DNA from: Chryseobacterium formosense
GTDB taxonomy: Bacteria > Bacteroidota > Bacteroidia > Flavobacteriales > Weeksellaceae
Reading direction: 5' to 3'
Assembly: GCF_900116415.1 (NCBI RefSeq)
Contig: NZ_FPAP01000001.1
Location: forward strand, 1,178,001 to 1,242,000
Length of the DNA stretch: 64,000 nucleotides
This document shows, piece by piece, positions 28,032 to 38,655 of this stretch (positions within the stretch are counted from its first letter, which is position 1; each line of letters opens with the position of its first letter). A model generated the notes under the pieces. That model had not been told where the DNA came from. It did no database searches and saw only the letters and a program-made list of their open reading frames with translations. Position numbers and translations under genes: made by a program.

Positions 28032-28951
28032 AATTTCCTGCTCCGAGTACGGCGGAGACCTGTTATTCCCGCACTTGCATTTAAAAAAAACCTGTAGATT
28101 CTGTAATTGCAGATTGAAGGAAATTTTGACCTTTTTCTATCCTTTATTTGAGCGTATCATCTGATGAAATGAATTATAATTGGATTTGACTAATTGATAT
28201 TTTATAACATCTGACGAATTGTTTTATAAAAGAATCTGATCAAACGATTTGTAAGAATGTGATCAATTGATTTACACCAATGTCTTTCGAGATATTTTAT
28301 ACTAACATCTGATAAGATAATTTTTACCAAGAGAATAATAAGGATCAAAATTTCAATGAACTGCATTTGCATCTTGTGAGGTTTCTGACTTTTTCTATGC
28401 GGATTACCATTCAGGCAGGCACAAGGAAAACTGCAATCAATTCCTTGAAAACAATAAGAAAGAACATTGATGTAAGCCTGAAATATTTTTGCGGAGGTTC
28501 TGGGATCTCCGATACCGGATACCCAAAAAGATTTTTTTCCGCAGTGACCACGGAATATATTTGCTATAGAAAATCAGGTAGCCTCATAGGGAATCATTGT
28601 ATTTGAAATATGATCTGCATTTTGATAAATTCAATAATAAAGAGAAACTTTTGACAGGTCTGTAATATAGAAGGTCTGTTTCGACAGTTGTAAATGCAGG
28701 AGCAAAAATCATTGAGATTCATACTACAAAACCTTGTGTACAATTCTTCGCACGCAATAGAAATACTTCATAATATTATAACCAGAACTTCATCAATAAG
28801 AAAGTTGATATTTAGAAAATCTCAACTTCTTTTTTTGGTGGCATGTTGTATCTTAGCTAAGCTTTTAATTGAGTCAGATTCATTGTTTAGATTTCTTTGA
28901 AATATATTAAAAGCACAGTTTTAAAAAGAATAAAATTTGTAACATTTTTTA
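28032..28951. other. Gene-free region with degenerate tandem repeat
   Basis: About 920 bp upstream of both the leftward RadC unit and the rightward Crp-type gene. It holds a degenerate 25-bp repeat array (28156-28331). Two short open frames at 28367-28606 and 28694-28900 have no recognisable content and are not called. Confidence 0.6.
28156..28331. repeat. Degenerate tandem repeat, period about 25 bp, seven units
   Basis: A core close to ATCTGAT recurs at 28159, 28184, 28209, 28234, 28257, 28280 and 28307, giving spacings of 25, 25, 25, 23, 23 and 27. Each unit continues into an A/T-rich part resembling GATTTTATA. The core in units two, five and six deviates (ATTTGAC, ATGTGAT, ATGTCTT). The array is iteron-like. 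It is too degenerate and short-period for CRISPR. Confidence 0.65.
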
Positions 28952-29515
28952 ATGGAAAACTTCGAAAGATTTATAAAAAAAACCATTAGTATTGATGAAA
29001 CCGAATTGAAAATTGTACTATCGAGATGCAGAAAAAAGTCGGTTCCGAAAGGAAAATTAGTTCTGAAAAAAGGGCAGATTGCCAATCAGTATTTTTTTAT
29101 TATTTCCGGCGGTCTGCGTTTCTTTTATGAAGGCCCGACCAGTGAAAATACAACCTGGGTCGTTTTTAAAAATGAGTTTTTCACAGAAATCTCAAGCCTT
29201 AATCCGCAAAAACCAACCAGGTTTAACATCATTGCGATCGAAGATTCAGAATTGGTTGTCATCGATAAGAAAGATATGGACTTCCTTTATGGTCACGTCC
29301 CTGTTTGGCATGAGTTCGGCAGGAAAATATGGGAGGAAACGACTGTCAGAATGATCGATCAGATTTTGAATTTTCAAACACTCACTGCTGAAGAACGGTA
29401 TCTGGAATTCGTCAATACACCGGAGATCCTGCAAAAAATTCCTGTCAAACAATTGGCAAGCGTCTTAGGCATCACGCCCAATGCTTTGAGCCGAATCCGA
29501 AAAAATATCAAATAA
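28952..29515 (+). CDS. Crp/Fnr-family transcriptional regulator
   Basis: A 187-residue regulator with an N-terminal cyclic-nucleotide-binding-like beta-barrel (VPKGKLVLKKGQIANQYFFIISGGLRFFY) and a C-terminal winged helix whose recognition segment is KQLASVLGITPNALSRIRKN. It is of the short cNMP-binding type common in Flavobacteria and lacks Fnr cysteines, so the ligand is not obvious. It lies directly upstream of the alpha/beta hydrolase and NmrA genes in the same direction, 70 bp away, with a palindrome between them. It may control those genes, but this is inference. Confidence 0.85.
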   Translation: MENFERFIKKTISIDETELKIVLSRCRKKSVPKGKLVLKKGQIANQYFFIISGGLRFFYEGPTSENTTWVVFKNEFFTEISSLNPQKPTRFNIIAIEDSELVVIDKKDMDFLYGHVPVWHEFGRKIWEETTVRMIDQILNFQTLTAEERYLEFVNTPEILQKIPVKQLASVLGITPNALSRIRKNIK

Positions 29516-29522
29516 ATCATTT

Positions 29523-29538
29523 ACTACCAGATGGTAGT
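29523..29538. promoter_or_regulatory. Operator-like palindrome upstream of the hydrolase operon
   Basis: ACTACCAGATGGTAGT has perfect 7-bp arms and a 2-base centre. It starts 8 bp after the Crp-type stop and lies just upstream of the putative -7 box of the hydrolase gene, where it would overlap the -33 region. A dimeric regulator is the expected ligand. Confidence 0.6.
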
Positions 29539-29559
29539 TCTGCCTTCAATAAGACCATT

Positions 29560-29567
29560 TATCTTTG
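29560..29567 (+). promoter_or_regulatory. Putative -7 box of the hydrolase/NmrA operon
   Basis: TATCTTTG fits TAnnTTTG exactly and ends 18 bp before the ATG at 29586. A TTTG at -33 is not clear; the operator-like palindrome occupies that place. Confidence 0.5.
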
Positions 29568-29585
29568 TATCAAAGTAAAATTGAT

Positions 29586-30515
29586 ATGAACGAGAATTCA
29601 AATGACATCTCTGATCAATATTCTGATACAGAATTGATCAAGAATCTCCCAGGCTTTGAAAATAAATATATTACCGTCAATGGTATCAAACTACACTATG
29701 TTGAAAGTGGAACTGGTAAACCATTGATCTGTCTTCCCGGCTGGCCGCAGACCTGGTATTCATTACAACCCGTTGCGATGCAATTGGCAGAAGAATACCG
29801 CGTCATTATTATTGATCTGAGAGGTATGGGAACTTCGGAAAAACCTGAATCGGGTTATGATAAAAAGACAATGGCTACCGATATTCATCAGCTTGTGTTA
29901 CAGTTAGGTCTTGAGAAAGTCAGTTTGATGGGACACGATATTGGCGGAATGGTTGCGATGAGTTTTGCTTTTAACTTCCCGGAATTCACTGAAAAACTGA
30001 TCGTTCTGGATGGCTCACATCCAAGTGAAGGAATGTACCAAATGCCACTTATACCTTCTCCCGGAACTTTCAATGAAAAAATGGACGGCAAAATGCCTTA
30101 TGCGTGGTGGATGGGGTTCAATCAGGTAAAAGGTTTGCCCGAGCAATTGTTGGAAGGCAGATTTCATTTGCTGCAGGACTGGCTTTTTAATTATGTGATG
30201 ATTGACGAAAGCAAAATGACCGAACTTGAAAGAGCGGTTTATGCAGCAGCTTACAATGATAAAGAAAGCATCCGAGCGTCCAACGCGTGGTATCAGACTT
30301 TTCAGCAGGATATTGAGGATTCCAAACATTATCCACAATTGACGATGCCGGTTTTAGGAATTGGAAGCTACATCAGCTACAATTATATGAATTACGGATT
30401 GCCTTTTGTAGCTACTGACCTTCAGGTTGTAGGGATTATGGACAGCGGACATTATTTATTTGAAGAAAAACCAAAGGAAGTGCTTGATATCGTACTACCC
30501 TTTTTAGCATCGTAA
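29586..30515 (+). CDS. Alpha/beta hydrolase with aspartate nucleophile (dehalogenase/epoxide hydrolase type)
   Basis: A 309-residue enzyme from the ATG at 29586. The nucleophile elbow is GHDIGG with D118 in place of serine, which is the pattern of haloalkane and fluoroacetate dehalogenases and epoxide hydrolases. The oxyanion region LPGWPQTWYSW-like segment (CLPGWPQTWYS) with the WPQ turn, the RGMGTSEKP loop and a C-terminal SGHYLFEE supplying the catalytic histidine are present. No signal peptide is visible. The substrate cannot be read from sequence. The NmrA-like gene begins 14 bp after its stop, so the two are one operon. Confidence 0.82.
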   Translation: MNENSNDISDQYSDTELIKNLPGFENKYITVNGIKLHYVESGTGKPLICLPGWPQTWYSLQPVAMQLAEEYRVIIIDLRGMGTSEKPESGYDKKTMATDIHQLVLQLGLEKVSLMGHDIGGMVAMSFAFNFPEFTEKLIVLDGSHPSEGMYQMPLIPSPGTFNEKMDGKMPYAWWMGFNQVKGLPEQLLEGRFHLLQDWLFNYVMIDESKMTELERAVYAAAYNDKESIRASNAWYQTFQQDIEDSKHYPQLTMPVLGIGSYISYNYMNYGLPFVATDLQVVGIMDSGHYLFEEKPKEVLDIVLPFLAS

Positions 30516-30529
30516 AAAAATAAATATTT

Positions 30530-31426
30530 ATGGAAAAAACAATTTTAGTTGCAGGCGCAACAGGCAATTTGGGAAACAGAATTTGCAGAGAATTAGTAAA
30601 ACGTGGCGCTACAGTCAAAGCCATTGTCCGTGAATCAACTGATACAGATAAAATAGAAATTCTTGAAAAAATAGGCGTTGAGGTAAGGATAATCGATTTA
30701 AATGATGTGAATGCCATAGCTGCAAAATGCGCAGATGCCGACTGTGTCATTTCCGCAGTCGCAGGCTTAGGAGATGTTATTATTGATCTTCAGAAAAAGA
30801 TTTTAGACGGCGCTATAAAAGCAGGTGTCCCAAGATTTATCCCTTCCGATTTCTGTACTGATTACAATGATCTGAAGGAAGGTGAAAACAGAAATTTCGA
30901 TTTAAGAAGAACTTTTAAAAAGTACATTGATCAATCGTCTATCCAAGCTACATCTATTTTTAATGGTTGTTTTGCAGATATTTTGAAGTACAACACGCCG
31001 ATTCTTAATTTGAAGGAAAAAAGTATCGGATATTGGGGAGATAAGGCAGATTGGAAATTGGATTTCACAACAATGGATAATACGGCATCCTTCACGGCAG
31101 AAGTTGCTTTGGACGATTCCGCACCAAGAGATCTTCAGATTGCCAGTTTTCAGGTGAGTCCGAATATGATCTTTGAGGATGTGAGACGGATTACCGGACA
31201 GGAATTCAAATTACATCAGATTGAAACGTTGGAAAATTTCGCTGAATACATAAAAAAACAAAGAGCGAAAAATCCGGCTGGTGAAAATGAATTGTACGCA
31301 AAATTTCAACAAGGTCAATATATGTACTCAATGTTTACTACCCACCATAATAATTTGGAAAATAACCGTTACAAAGGAATTTCGTGGACCACGAGTGTTG
31401 ATTATTTAAGAACATTCATAAGATAA
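30530..31426 (+). CDS. NmrA-like NAD(P)-binding oxidoreductase
   Basis: A 298-residue atypical short-chain dehydrogenase. The N-terminal dinucleotide motif is VAGATGNLGNRI (GxxGxxG) and PRFIPSDFCTDY corresponds to the substrate-loop region of isoflavone-reductase-like enzymes; the active-site lysine of that family appears to be in the following helix (RRTFKKYI). It is cytoplasmic. It follows the hydrolase by 14 bp and probably works on the same unknown compound or serves as a redox sensor, as some NmrA proteins do. The family is clear but the reaction is unknown. Confidence 0.8.
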   Translation: MEKTILVAGATGNLGNRICRELVKRGATVKAIVRESTDTDKIEILEKIGVEVRIIDLNDVNAIAAKCADADCVISAVAGLGDVIIDLQKKILDGAIKAGVPRFIPSDFCTDYNDLKEGENRNFDLRRTFKKYIDQSSIQATSIFNGCFADILKYNTPILNLKEKSIGYWGDKADWKLDFTTMDNTASFTAEVALDDSAPRDLQIASFQVSPNMIFEDVRRITGQEFKLHQIETLENFAEYIKKQRAKNPAGENELYAKFQQGQYMYSMFTTHHNNLENNRYKGISWTTSVDYLRTFIR

Positions 31427-31813
31427 AAAATTTCACAATTTGATAAATAATTTTAAAAATGCACCTCCATTTATAAGATTTCGTCAGTGACTCATAGCTT
31501 AAAATTCGGAAACAGCCACGGTTCTTCATTTGGAAATCCAAGAGTCAAGCATTAGCGGTTGGATCATCATTACCAAAGGCGTTTCTTATAATCCCTGGGT
31601 TGGAATTGTTTTTGGAGTTTTGGCATTTGTTATGATTGGATTGGGAAGTTTTTTATAACAATTTAAAAGGAAAAGTTTTAGAGACTAGAGTAATCCTAAA
31701 AAAATTATGTTGCCTTTTGAAATCACTCTGCTCTGGAAACAATAATCAAATCCCGATCTCTGTCGGGATTTTGATGTTTTAAGGAATTGCGAAAAATCGT
31801 TATATTTAGATTT
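31427..31813. other. Intergenic region with a gene remnant
   Basis: Between convergent units. At about 31503-31658 a rightward stop-free stretch without a start ends in a clear membrane helix (NPWVGIVFGVLAFVMIGLG), which looks like the tail of a lost membrane protein. A hairpin at 31748-31771 follows. Confidence 0.45.
31748..31771. terminator. Bidirectional terminator hairpin
   Basis: AAATCCCGA and TCGGGATTT form a 9-bp stem with a 6-base loop, flanked by T-rich sequence on both strands, between convergent genes. Confidence 0.7.
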
Positions 31814-32748
31814 CTAATTAAAAGACTGTCTAAACTCCAACGGCGAAACATTTGTCTTGGTCTTGAAAAGTTTACTGAACGATTGCGAATGTTCAAAACC
31901 CAGTTCATAAGCAATTTCGGAAACAGATAAATTAGTCGTCGATAATTTTTCTTTTGCTTTTTCTATGATCACATTCTGAATGTATTGTTGTGTATTGAAT
32001 CCTGTTAATGAACTCAACATATCACTCAGATAACGTTGAGACAGTTTTAGTCCGTGCTGATGTATTTCACAGATGGCAATCCATTTTTTAGACTATTTCC
32101 TTCTTCAAAATAGTTGTTCAGGAGTTTGTCCAGAGAAGAAATAATATCGTGATTGACTGCTTTCCTCGTCAAAAACTGCCTGTTGTAAAAACGGTTGCTG
32201 TAGTTCAACAGCAATTCTATCTGAGACACCAGAACATCCTGGCTGAAGCTGTCAATATTGTTAGCTAATTCAGCAGCTATTGAAGCAAATAAATTGGCTA
32301 CAACTTCTTTTTCCTTTGCTGATAAAAACAAGGCCTCAGAAACATCGTAAGAAAAAAAACCATATTGATTGATCGTTTTTCCCAATGGATAATTTCTGAT
32401 AAAGTCCGGATGAAAATACAAAGCAATCCCTTCATAGCTTTCTATTTCTTCCGGTGGAAAAACAATTTGTTTTGGCTTCAAAAATGCCAATCCGCCTTCT
32501 TCAAAATCGTAATAGCCCTGTCCGTATTTTATGTTCCCTGTGAAGGTAGGCTTAAAGGAAATCTTATAGAAATCAAGACTTACCTTTTGACCTTTTGGGA
32601 ACATTTCAACCGAAACATTATTGTAATCCACCAACGTGATTAATGGATGCAACGGCGCAGGAAATCCCAAGATACGTACCAGTTGCGATATACTTTTAAT
32701 CTGATTAATGTTAGATTGTTGTTCCATTTCGTTTACGAATTTAATCAA
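31814..32748 (-). pseudogene. AraC-family regulator disrupted by a frameshift
   Basis: The N-terminal ligand-binding part (234 codons, 32748 to 32047) ends in SVKYISTD then a stop. The C-terminal AraC DNA-binding part (32020-31814 and slightly upstream, QRYLSDMLSSLTGFNTQQYI, VSEIAYELGFEHSQSFSKLF) continues in another frame. Homologues read VKYIADQHGL-like at this point, so about seven bases are missing near 32055. The first gene half starts 4 bp inside the SDR gene end, so the regulator was the last gene of the AKR-SDR-AraC unit. The product would bind no DNA. A sequencing error is less likely than for a one-base slip, since the gap is larger. Confidence 0.78.
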
Positions 32749-33482
32749 TTTTGTTTTGACGGACGAATGACGATATCGCCAATTTCAACATCATCCGGCT
32801 GGCTCACTGCATACATCACAGCATTGGCTATGGCAATGGGATCTATTGCAATCTGCTCCATTCCTTTCTGAATCGCTGTTTTCATTTCTTCGTTTTTTAT
32901 GTTGTCCGCAAAATCTGTCTTCACAAATCCGGGCGAAATACCTGTAATACGAATATTTCCGTCTGACTCCTGACGAAACGCCTCTGCAATCGTGCGAACA
33001 GCATTTTTAGTTCCCGCATAAACACCCTGCATCGGGACAATCTTTATTCCTGAAGTTGAAATGATATTAACAATATGTCCCGATTGTTGCTGTTTAAAAA
33101 CAGGAATTGCAGCCGCCATCCCGTACAAAACGCCTTTGAGGTTAATGTCGATCATTTCTTCCCAACCGTCAATATCCAATTCGTCAATGCGACTCAATTG
33201 ACTGACACCTGCATTGTTTACAATGACATCAAATTTTCCGTACTGTTCAACTGCTGTGTTGACCAACCTGAACAGATCGGCTTTATTCTTTACATCAATT
33301 TGAACAAAGGTGGCTTCACCACCTTTGCTTTTAATTTCTTCAACCAATTGTTGCAATTGTTCTATTCGTCTAGCACCCAAAACAACCTTTGCACCATTTT
33401 TTGCTAATTCTTCAGCGATGGCTTTACCCATCCCGCTGCTTGCCCCTGTAATGACTACTACTTTTCCTTTAATATTTTGCAT
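32745..33482 (-). CDS. Short-chain dehydrogenase/reductase (classical SDR)
   Basis: A 245-residue classical SDR. The cofactor motif is TGASSGMGKAIAEEL (TGxxxGxG), NNAG follows at residue about 90, the catalytic serine is in IISTSG and the YxxxK pair is in GVYAGTKNAV. The arginine in VVLGARR after the second strand suggests NADP(H) preference. It lies between an aldo/keto reductase 12 bp upstream and the AraC pseudogene, which overlaps its stop by 4 bp. The substrate is unknown. This trio is a common flavobacterial arrangement of two reductases with their regulator. Confidence 0.88.
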   Translation of the reverse strand: MQNIKGKVVVITGASSGMGKAIAEELAKNGAKVVLGARRIEQLQQLVEEIKSKGGEATFVQIDVKNKADLFRLVNTAVEQYGKFDVIVNNAGVSQLSRIDELDIDGWEEMIDINLKGVLYGMAAAIPVFKQQQSGHIVNIISTSGIKIVPMQGVYAGTKNAVRTIAEAFRQESDGNIRITGISPGFVKTDFADNIKNEEMKTAIQKGMEQIAIDPIAIANAVMYAVSQPDDVEIGDIVIRPSKQN

Positions 33483-33493
33483 TGCTTTTGTTT

Positions 33494-35071
<1,578 letters not shown>

Positions 35072-36415
35072 TTAAAGAACTTTTGCCAATAGAAAGCCAA
35101 TGACCAGCGCCAAAACAAATGCAATGATAATTTTCATATAATCAGTTTTGCTGCCTTGGACTTCCTGATTCAGCCTGATATTTTCCTGCTTAAGAGTTTC
35201 CAGATTAACCTTTAAAGAAGCTGTACTCTCATTGATGGCAGATTGTACATTTTTCTCGTGCAGAACAGCAATCTCCTTTTTATAGCTTTCCATTTCTGCC
35301 TGGCGTTGTTTCTGCTGCTCCTGGAAATTCTTCTGAAGATCTTCCAGTTGTTTGCCTGAAGTCATCTGAAGTTTCTGAAATTCTTCATTTCGGGCTTTCA
35401 ACTGTTCAGCATAGGTCTTGTTATGGGCTTCAGTCTGCTCCTTGTATGTTTTCTGGGCTTCAGTAAATTCTTCATTTTTCTTCTTCAGCTGCTTTTCCAA
35501 AGTTTCTACCTGCTCCGAAAACTGCTTGGTGACATCTTTTTTGACCTCATCGATGAGAAGAGCTCTAGAATTAGATCGTTCGTGGGATAATTTTTCAGCA
35601 ATGGTATGCAATCCTGCTCCATAGTCGTGCGGTAAATGAAAACGCTTGTCGGCCAGCTTATCCAATAACGTCTCATCTACCGTATGACCGATAGCCGTAA
35701 CAGTAACCGGTTTCATTGTTATGAATAATTCGGATAGGCTTAGGTCATTGAAGGTTTCCATACTCTGCCTGTCACCTCCTCCCCTTACCAAGGCAACAAT
35801 GTCATAACCCAGACCTGAAACTTCGTTCAGTTTTGAAATGATCGCTGTCGAAGAGGTAATATTACAGCTGTGATCTGAAATATCAAAATACTTTGAAGAA
35901 ACATCCAATCCTTCGAAAAAATCCTTCTGTACAATCGCATTATTTCCATAAATGTTAGCGACCCTTACCTTTTCATCTTTCAGCATCTTATCCCTGATAA
36001 GGGTTTCAAGGTCTTTTGACCCTGTCTCAAGTTTTTTCTGGATCAGTGCGTACCTTTCCAATTCCTCTTCAGATATCAATTTCTCTTCCTGCTGAACGAT
36101 CTCGTCCACAACAAAACGTAATTCAATCGAAGAATTCTTAATGCTTTTCTCAATAAAGCCTCTGAGTGTGTATACCTCATTATTGGTGATCTTACTCCTT
36201 AGCAACGAAGAAATACGAATCCCTATCGATGTGTGATCACCTTCTGAGAAAAGAAGGTCATAATAGTAGTTCCCGTAGGATTTACCACCACCAAAAGCAT
36301 ACCTGCCTTTCAGATAGATCAGATTGACCGTAGCATTGAGCTTCAGGGCATTGCTGAAGATCCCAATAACTGAGGCTGGTGAATAGATCGGATATGTGAC
36401 TTCTTGATTGTCCAT
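35072..36415 (-). CDS. XseA-like protein with coiled coil and C-terminal membrane anchor
   Basis: A 447-residue protein from the ATG at 36415; upstream Met codons precede no conserved sequence. Residues 1-270 match the large subunit of exodeoxyribonuclease VII: an OB-fold-like start (SPASVIGIFSNAL, LKGRY), then VRGGGDRQSMETF and IGHTVDETLLDKLADKRFHLP, the conserved catalytic-domain blocks. Residues about 290-420 are a long heptad-rich coiled coil full of E, K and Q. The last 21 residues (KIIIAFVLALVIGFLLAKVL) form a membrane helix. The anchor is not part of normal XseA, and no xseB gene is adjacent. It may be a membrane-tethered nuclease for DNA repair or defence. The activity is inferred. 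Confidence 0.72.
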   Translation of the reverse strand: MDNQEVTYPIYSPASVIGIFSNALKLNATVNLIYLKGRYAFGGGKSYGNYYYDLLFSEGDHTSIGIRISSLLRSKITNNEVYTLRGFIEKSIKNSSIELRFVVDEIVQQEEKLISEEELERYALIQKKLETGSKDLETLIRDKMLKDEKVRVANIYGNNAIVQKDFFEGLDVSSKYFDISDHSCNITSSTAIISKLNEVSGLGYDIVALVRGGGDRQSMETFNDLSLSELFITMKPVTVTAIGHTVDETLLDKLADKRFHLPHDYGAGLHTIAEKLSHERSNSRALLIDEVKKDVTKQFSEQVETLEKQLKKKNEEFTEAQKTYKEQTEAHNKTYAEQLKARNEEFQKLQMTSGKQLEDLQKNFQEQQKQRQAEMESYKKEIAVLHEKNVQSAINESTASLKVNLETLKQENIRLNQEVQGSKTDYMKIIIAFVLALVIGFLLAKVL

Positions 36416-36886
36416 GTGATTGACTGTCGTTTTAAAAAAGCATTCCAAAGATATTGCTAATTGAACTAAATAAAACAGCGTTCCTAATAATATCTTGGCG
36501 AAATAAATTTTGAAATAACATATGTCTACATACCAATCCTTAAAAAAGAATATACAATATAACTTCAAATATTTTATTGCAGCAATTAAGATATTATGTT
36601 GCTATAGAAACAAAAAATCCCAAATGATATGGGGATAAAAACTAATAACCATGAAAACCTTTTTACAAGTATTTCCTTTGCAAAATTATGGAAAGTAAAT
36701 GCATTTTAAAATCTTCATTGATGTTAATTGTATTTTAAAAAAGACCTGATTATCTTAATGTTTCTTAAAAAAGCAATCATTTTTATCATCATCAATTAAT
36801 CTCTGATTATCATCATCAAAAATAGATTCAATAACGAGATCAATTATGATTTTTGATGACAAAATCTATTACTGAATGAAAATGAT
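36416..36886. other. Gene-free region upstream of the XseA-like gene
   Basis: About 470 A+T-rich bp. No open frame or strong repeat is seen. It should hold the promoter of the leftward XseA-like gene. Confidence 0.5.
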
Positions 36887-37564
36887 CTATATTAATTTCA
36901 ATAATTCCTCTGCTACCTTTTCAGATGATGCAGGGTTTTGTCCTGTAATCAATCTTCCGTCAACTATAGCATAAGGACTCCAGTCTTCGATCTTACTGTA
37001 CACACCACCATTCTTTTTCAGCATATCTTCAACCAGAAATGGAACAACATCCGTTAACTGTACTGCCTCTTCTTCGGTATTTGTAAATCCCGTGACATTT
37101 TTACCTTTTACCAAATATTCACCGTCTATTTTCACATCCTTCAAAACTCCGGGTGCGTGGCAAACGAATGCTACAGGTTTACCGTTGGTATAAGAATTAA
37201 CAATTAAGTCCTGAGAAACCTTGTCTTCAGCCAGATCCCATAGAGGACCATGTCCACCGGGATAGAATACCGCATCAAAATCTTCACTTTTGACTTCGGA
37301 TAATTTGTGAGTATTTTTTAATTTTTCCTTTAAAACCTCATCATTGTCCATTCTGCGTGTAGCATCAGTCTGAGATGAAGGATCTTCACTTTTAGGATCA
37401 ATTGGAGGCTGACCACCTTTTGGAGATGCCAATGTAACTTCAACTCCTTTATCAGATAGCGCATAATAAGGAGCGGCTAATTCTTCTGTCCAGAATCCGG
37501 TCTTCTGTCCTGTATTTCCTAATTCATCGTGACTCGTAAGCACGAATAAAACTTTTTTGCTCAT
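36887..37564 (-). CDS. DJ-1/PfpI family protein (Hsp31-like)
   Basis: A 225-residue type 1 glutamine amidotransferase-like protein. The nucleophile elbow is AFVCHAPGV with C135 and H136, and PGGHGPLWDL holds the glutamate-side loop; E25-like residues after the first strand are followed by TEELAAPYY. These features fit Hsp31-like glyoxalase III and deglycase-type proteins that detoxify methylglyoxal or act as chaperones. It is a single gene transcribed leftward. A general stress role is likely. The exact activity is not readable from sequence. Confidence 0.85.
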   Translation of the reverse strand: MSKKVLFVLTSHDELGNTGQKTGFWTEELAAPYYALSDKGVEVTLASPKGGQPPIDPKSEDPSSQTDATRRMDNDEVLKEKLKNTHKLSEVKSEDFDAVFYPGGHGPLWDLAEDKVSQDLIVNSYTNGKPVAFVCHAPGVLKDVKIDGEYLVKGKNVTGFTNTEEEAVQLTDVVPFLVEDMLKKNGGVYSKIEDWSPYAIVDGRLITGQNPASSEKVAEELLKLI

Positions 37565-37692
37565 TTTTATATTTATTTAATTACTACAAAGTTGGAAGTA
37601 TCTGTCTTTTAAAAGCATGACCCAAGTCACTATTTTAGTGTGATTGAAATCACACTTTTTAGGACGAAGACAAATGAGAATTATTTTAGTTG

Positions 37693-37905
37693 TCACAGAG
37701 TTCCTTTATTCTGGAATACGCTAAGACCTTCTATCTTGTTATTGATGGTCTTATATACAATCTCAACTGAAAAACTCGACAGCTCATACAATACAAACTT
37801 TAGTCCATCCTTAGAGGTTTCACTGATGATCCTGCCGTCGGCCAAAGCCAATTCGTATTGAGATTGGATGGGTAGATTTTTAAAATCGTAGTACGAAATA
37901 GACAT
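37693..37905 (-). CDS. Small unknown protein (70 residues)
   Basis: A 70-residue protein beginning MSISYYDFKNLPIQ. It has a compact alternating pattern (YELALADGRIISE, KFVLYELSSFSVEIVYKT) that looks like a small beta-rich fold. It has no signal peptide or membrane helix. It lies 32 bp downstream of the alkB stop on the same strand and may be co-transcribed with the repressor/AlkB unit. I do not know its function. The even codon use and clean spacing make it more likely real than chance. Confidence 0.55.
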   Translation of the reverse strand: MSISYYDFKNLPIQSQYELALADGRIISETSKDGLKFVLYELSSFSVEIVYKTINNKIEGLSVFQNKGTL

Positions 37906-37937
37906 ATAACTATTATTTAATTTTATTTTTTATGATA

Positions 37938-38549
37938 TTATAGTTCATTGATCAATCGGAACGTTAGATTAATACGTTCCTTCATGGATATTGTAGATTT
38001 GGCGATCCGATGTTCCCAATGTTCCTGAAGATCACCTTTCATAATAAGGAGTGAACCATTAGGAAGCGGCAGACTGTATTTACTTTGATGATGGACTTTT
38101 TTTCTGAAATCAAAGTTCCTGGTCTGTCCAAGACTGATAGATGCGATTACCGGACGTTTTCCATACCTGCTGGCCTTATCCCTGTGCCAGGCAACGGAAT
38201 CATTATTATCACGGTAGAGGTTTAATAGAACACCATTGAACCGATAACCGAATTCTTTTTCTATTTTTTCTTTTAATGATAATAGCTCAGGAGTCCAAGG
38301 ATTGGTATTTGATACATTATTATCAGCTGATTCATTGTATTTTGAATCGCCATACCAAGCGGTCAAACGTGGTGTTATTACCATTTTATCATACATTTTC
38401 TGAGTACGCTGTTCCCATGGAGCGGTTTTGAGCAGATGGTCTTTTAAACGATCTGCCTCTTCCTCACTCAGGAAATTCTCCTGGTATTCCAAAAGGTCTT
38501 TTGGAAACTTATAAAATTCTTCGGCATCAAATAAACTCAGCTGACCCAT
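37938..38549 (-). CDS. alkB: AlkB-like 2-oxoglutarate/Fe(II) dioxygenase
   Basis: A 203-residue enzyme that reverses alkylation damage in DNA by oxidative demethylation. The iron site is H122-R-D124 (VAWHRDKAS) with H180 (WEHRIAK), and the arginines that bind 2-oxoglutarate are in RINLTFR near the C-terminus. PRLTAWYGD is a conserved substrate-side segment. I chose the ATG at 38549 (MGQLSLFD) because longer frames overlap the upstream regulator and are not AlkB-like. It sits 107 bp behind the LexA-like repressor gene, so it probably belongs to the damage-inducible group. Confidence 0.88.
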   Translation of the reverse strand: MGQLSLFDAEEFYKFPKDLLEYQENFLSEEEADRLKDHLLKTAPWEQRTQKMYDKMVITPRLTAWYGDSKYNESADNNVSNTNPWTPELLSLKEKIEKEFGYRFNGVLLNLYRDNNDSVAWHRDKASRYGKRPVIASISLGQTRNFDFRKKVHHQSKYSLPLPNGSLLIMKGDLQEHWEHRIAKSTISMKERINLTFRLINEL

Positions 38550-38655
38550 TTTGATTTTTTGTGTAAAATATTTATCTTTATCAGATCCCAATTTAATGGG
38601 ATAATTTTTTTTCATCATTTGTGTTTTTAGCTTCCCTCCGGGGAAGTTTTTATTA

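Noticed and set aside
28156-28331. Possible CRISPR array
   Set aside because: Units are about 25 bp with drifting spacing and no constant repeat with unique spacers; there are no cas genes.
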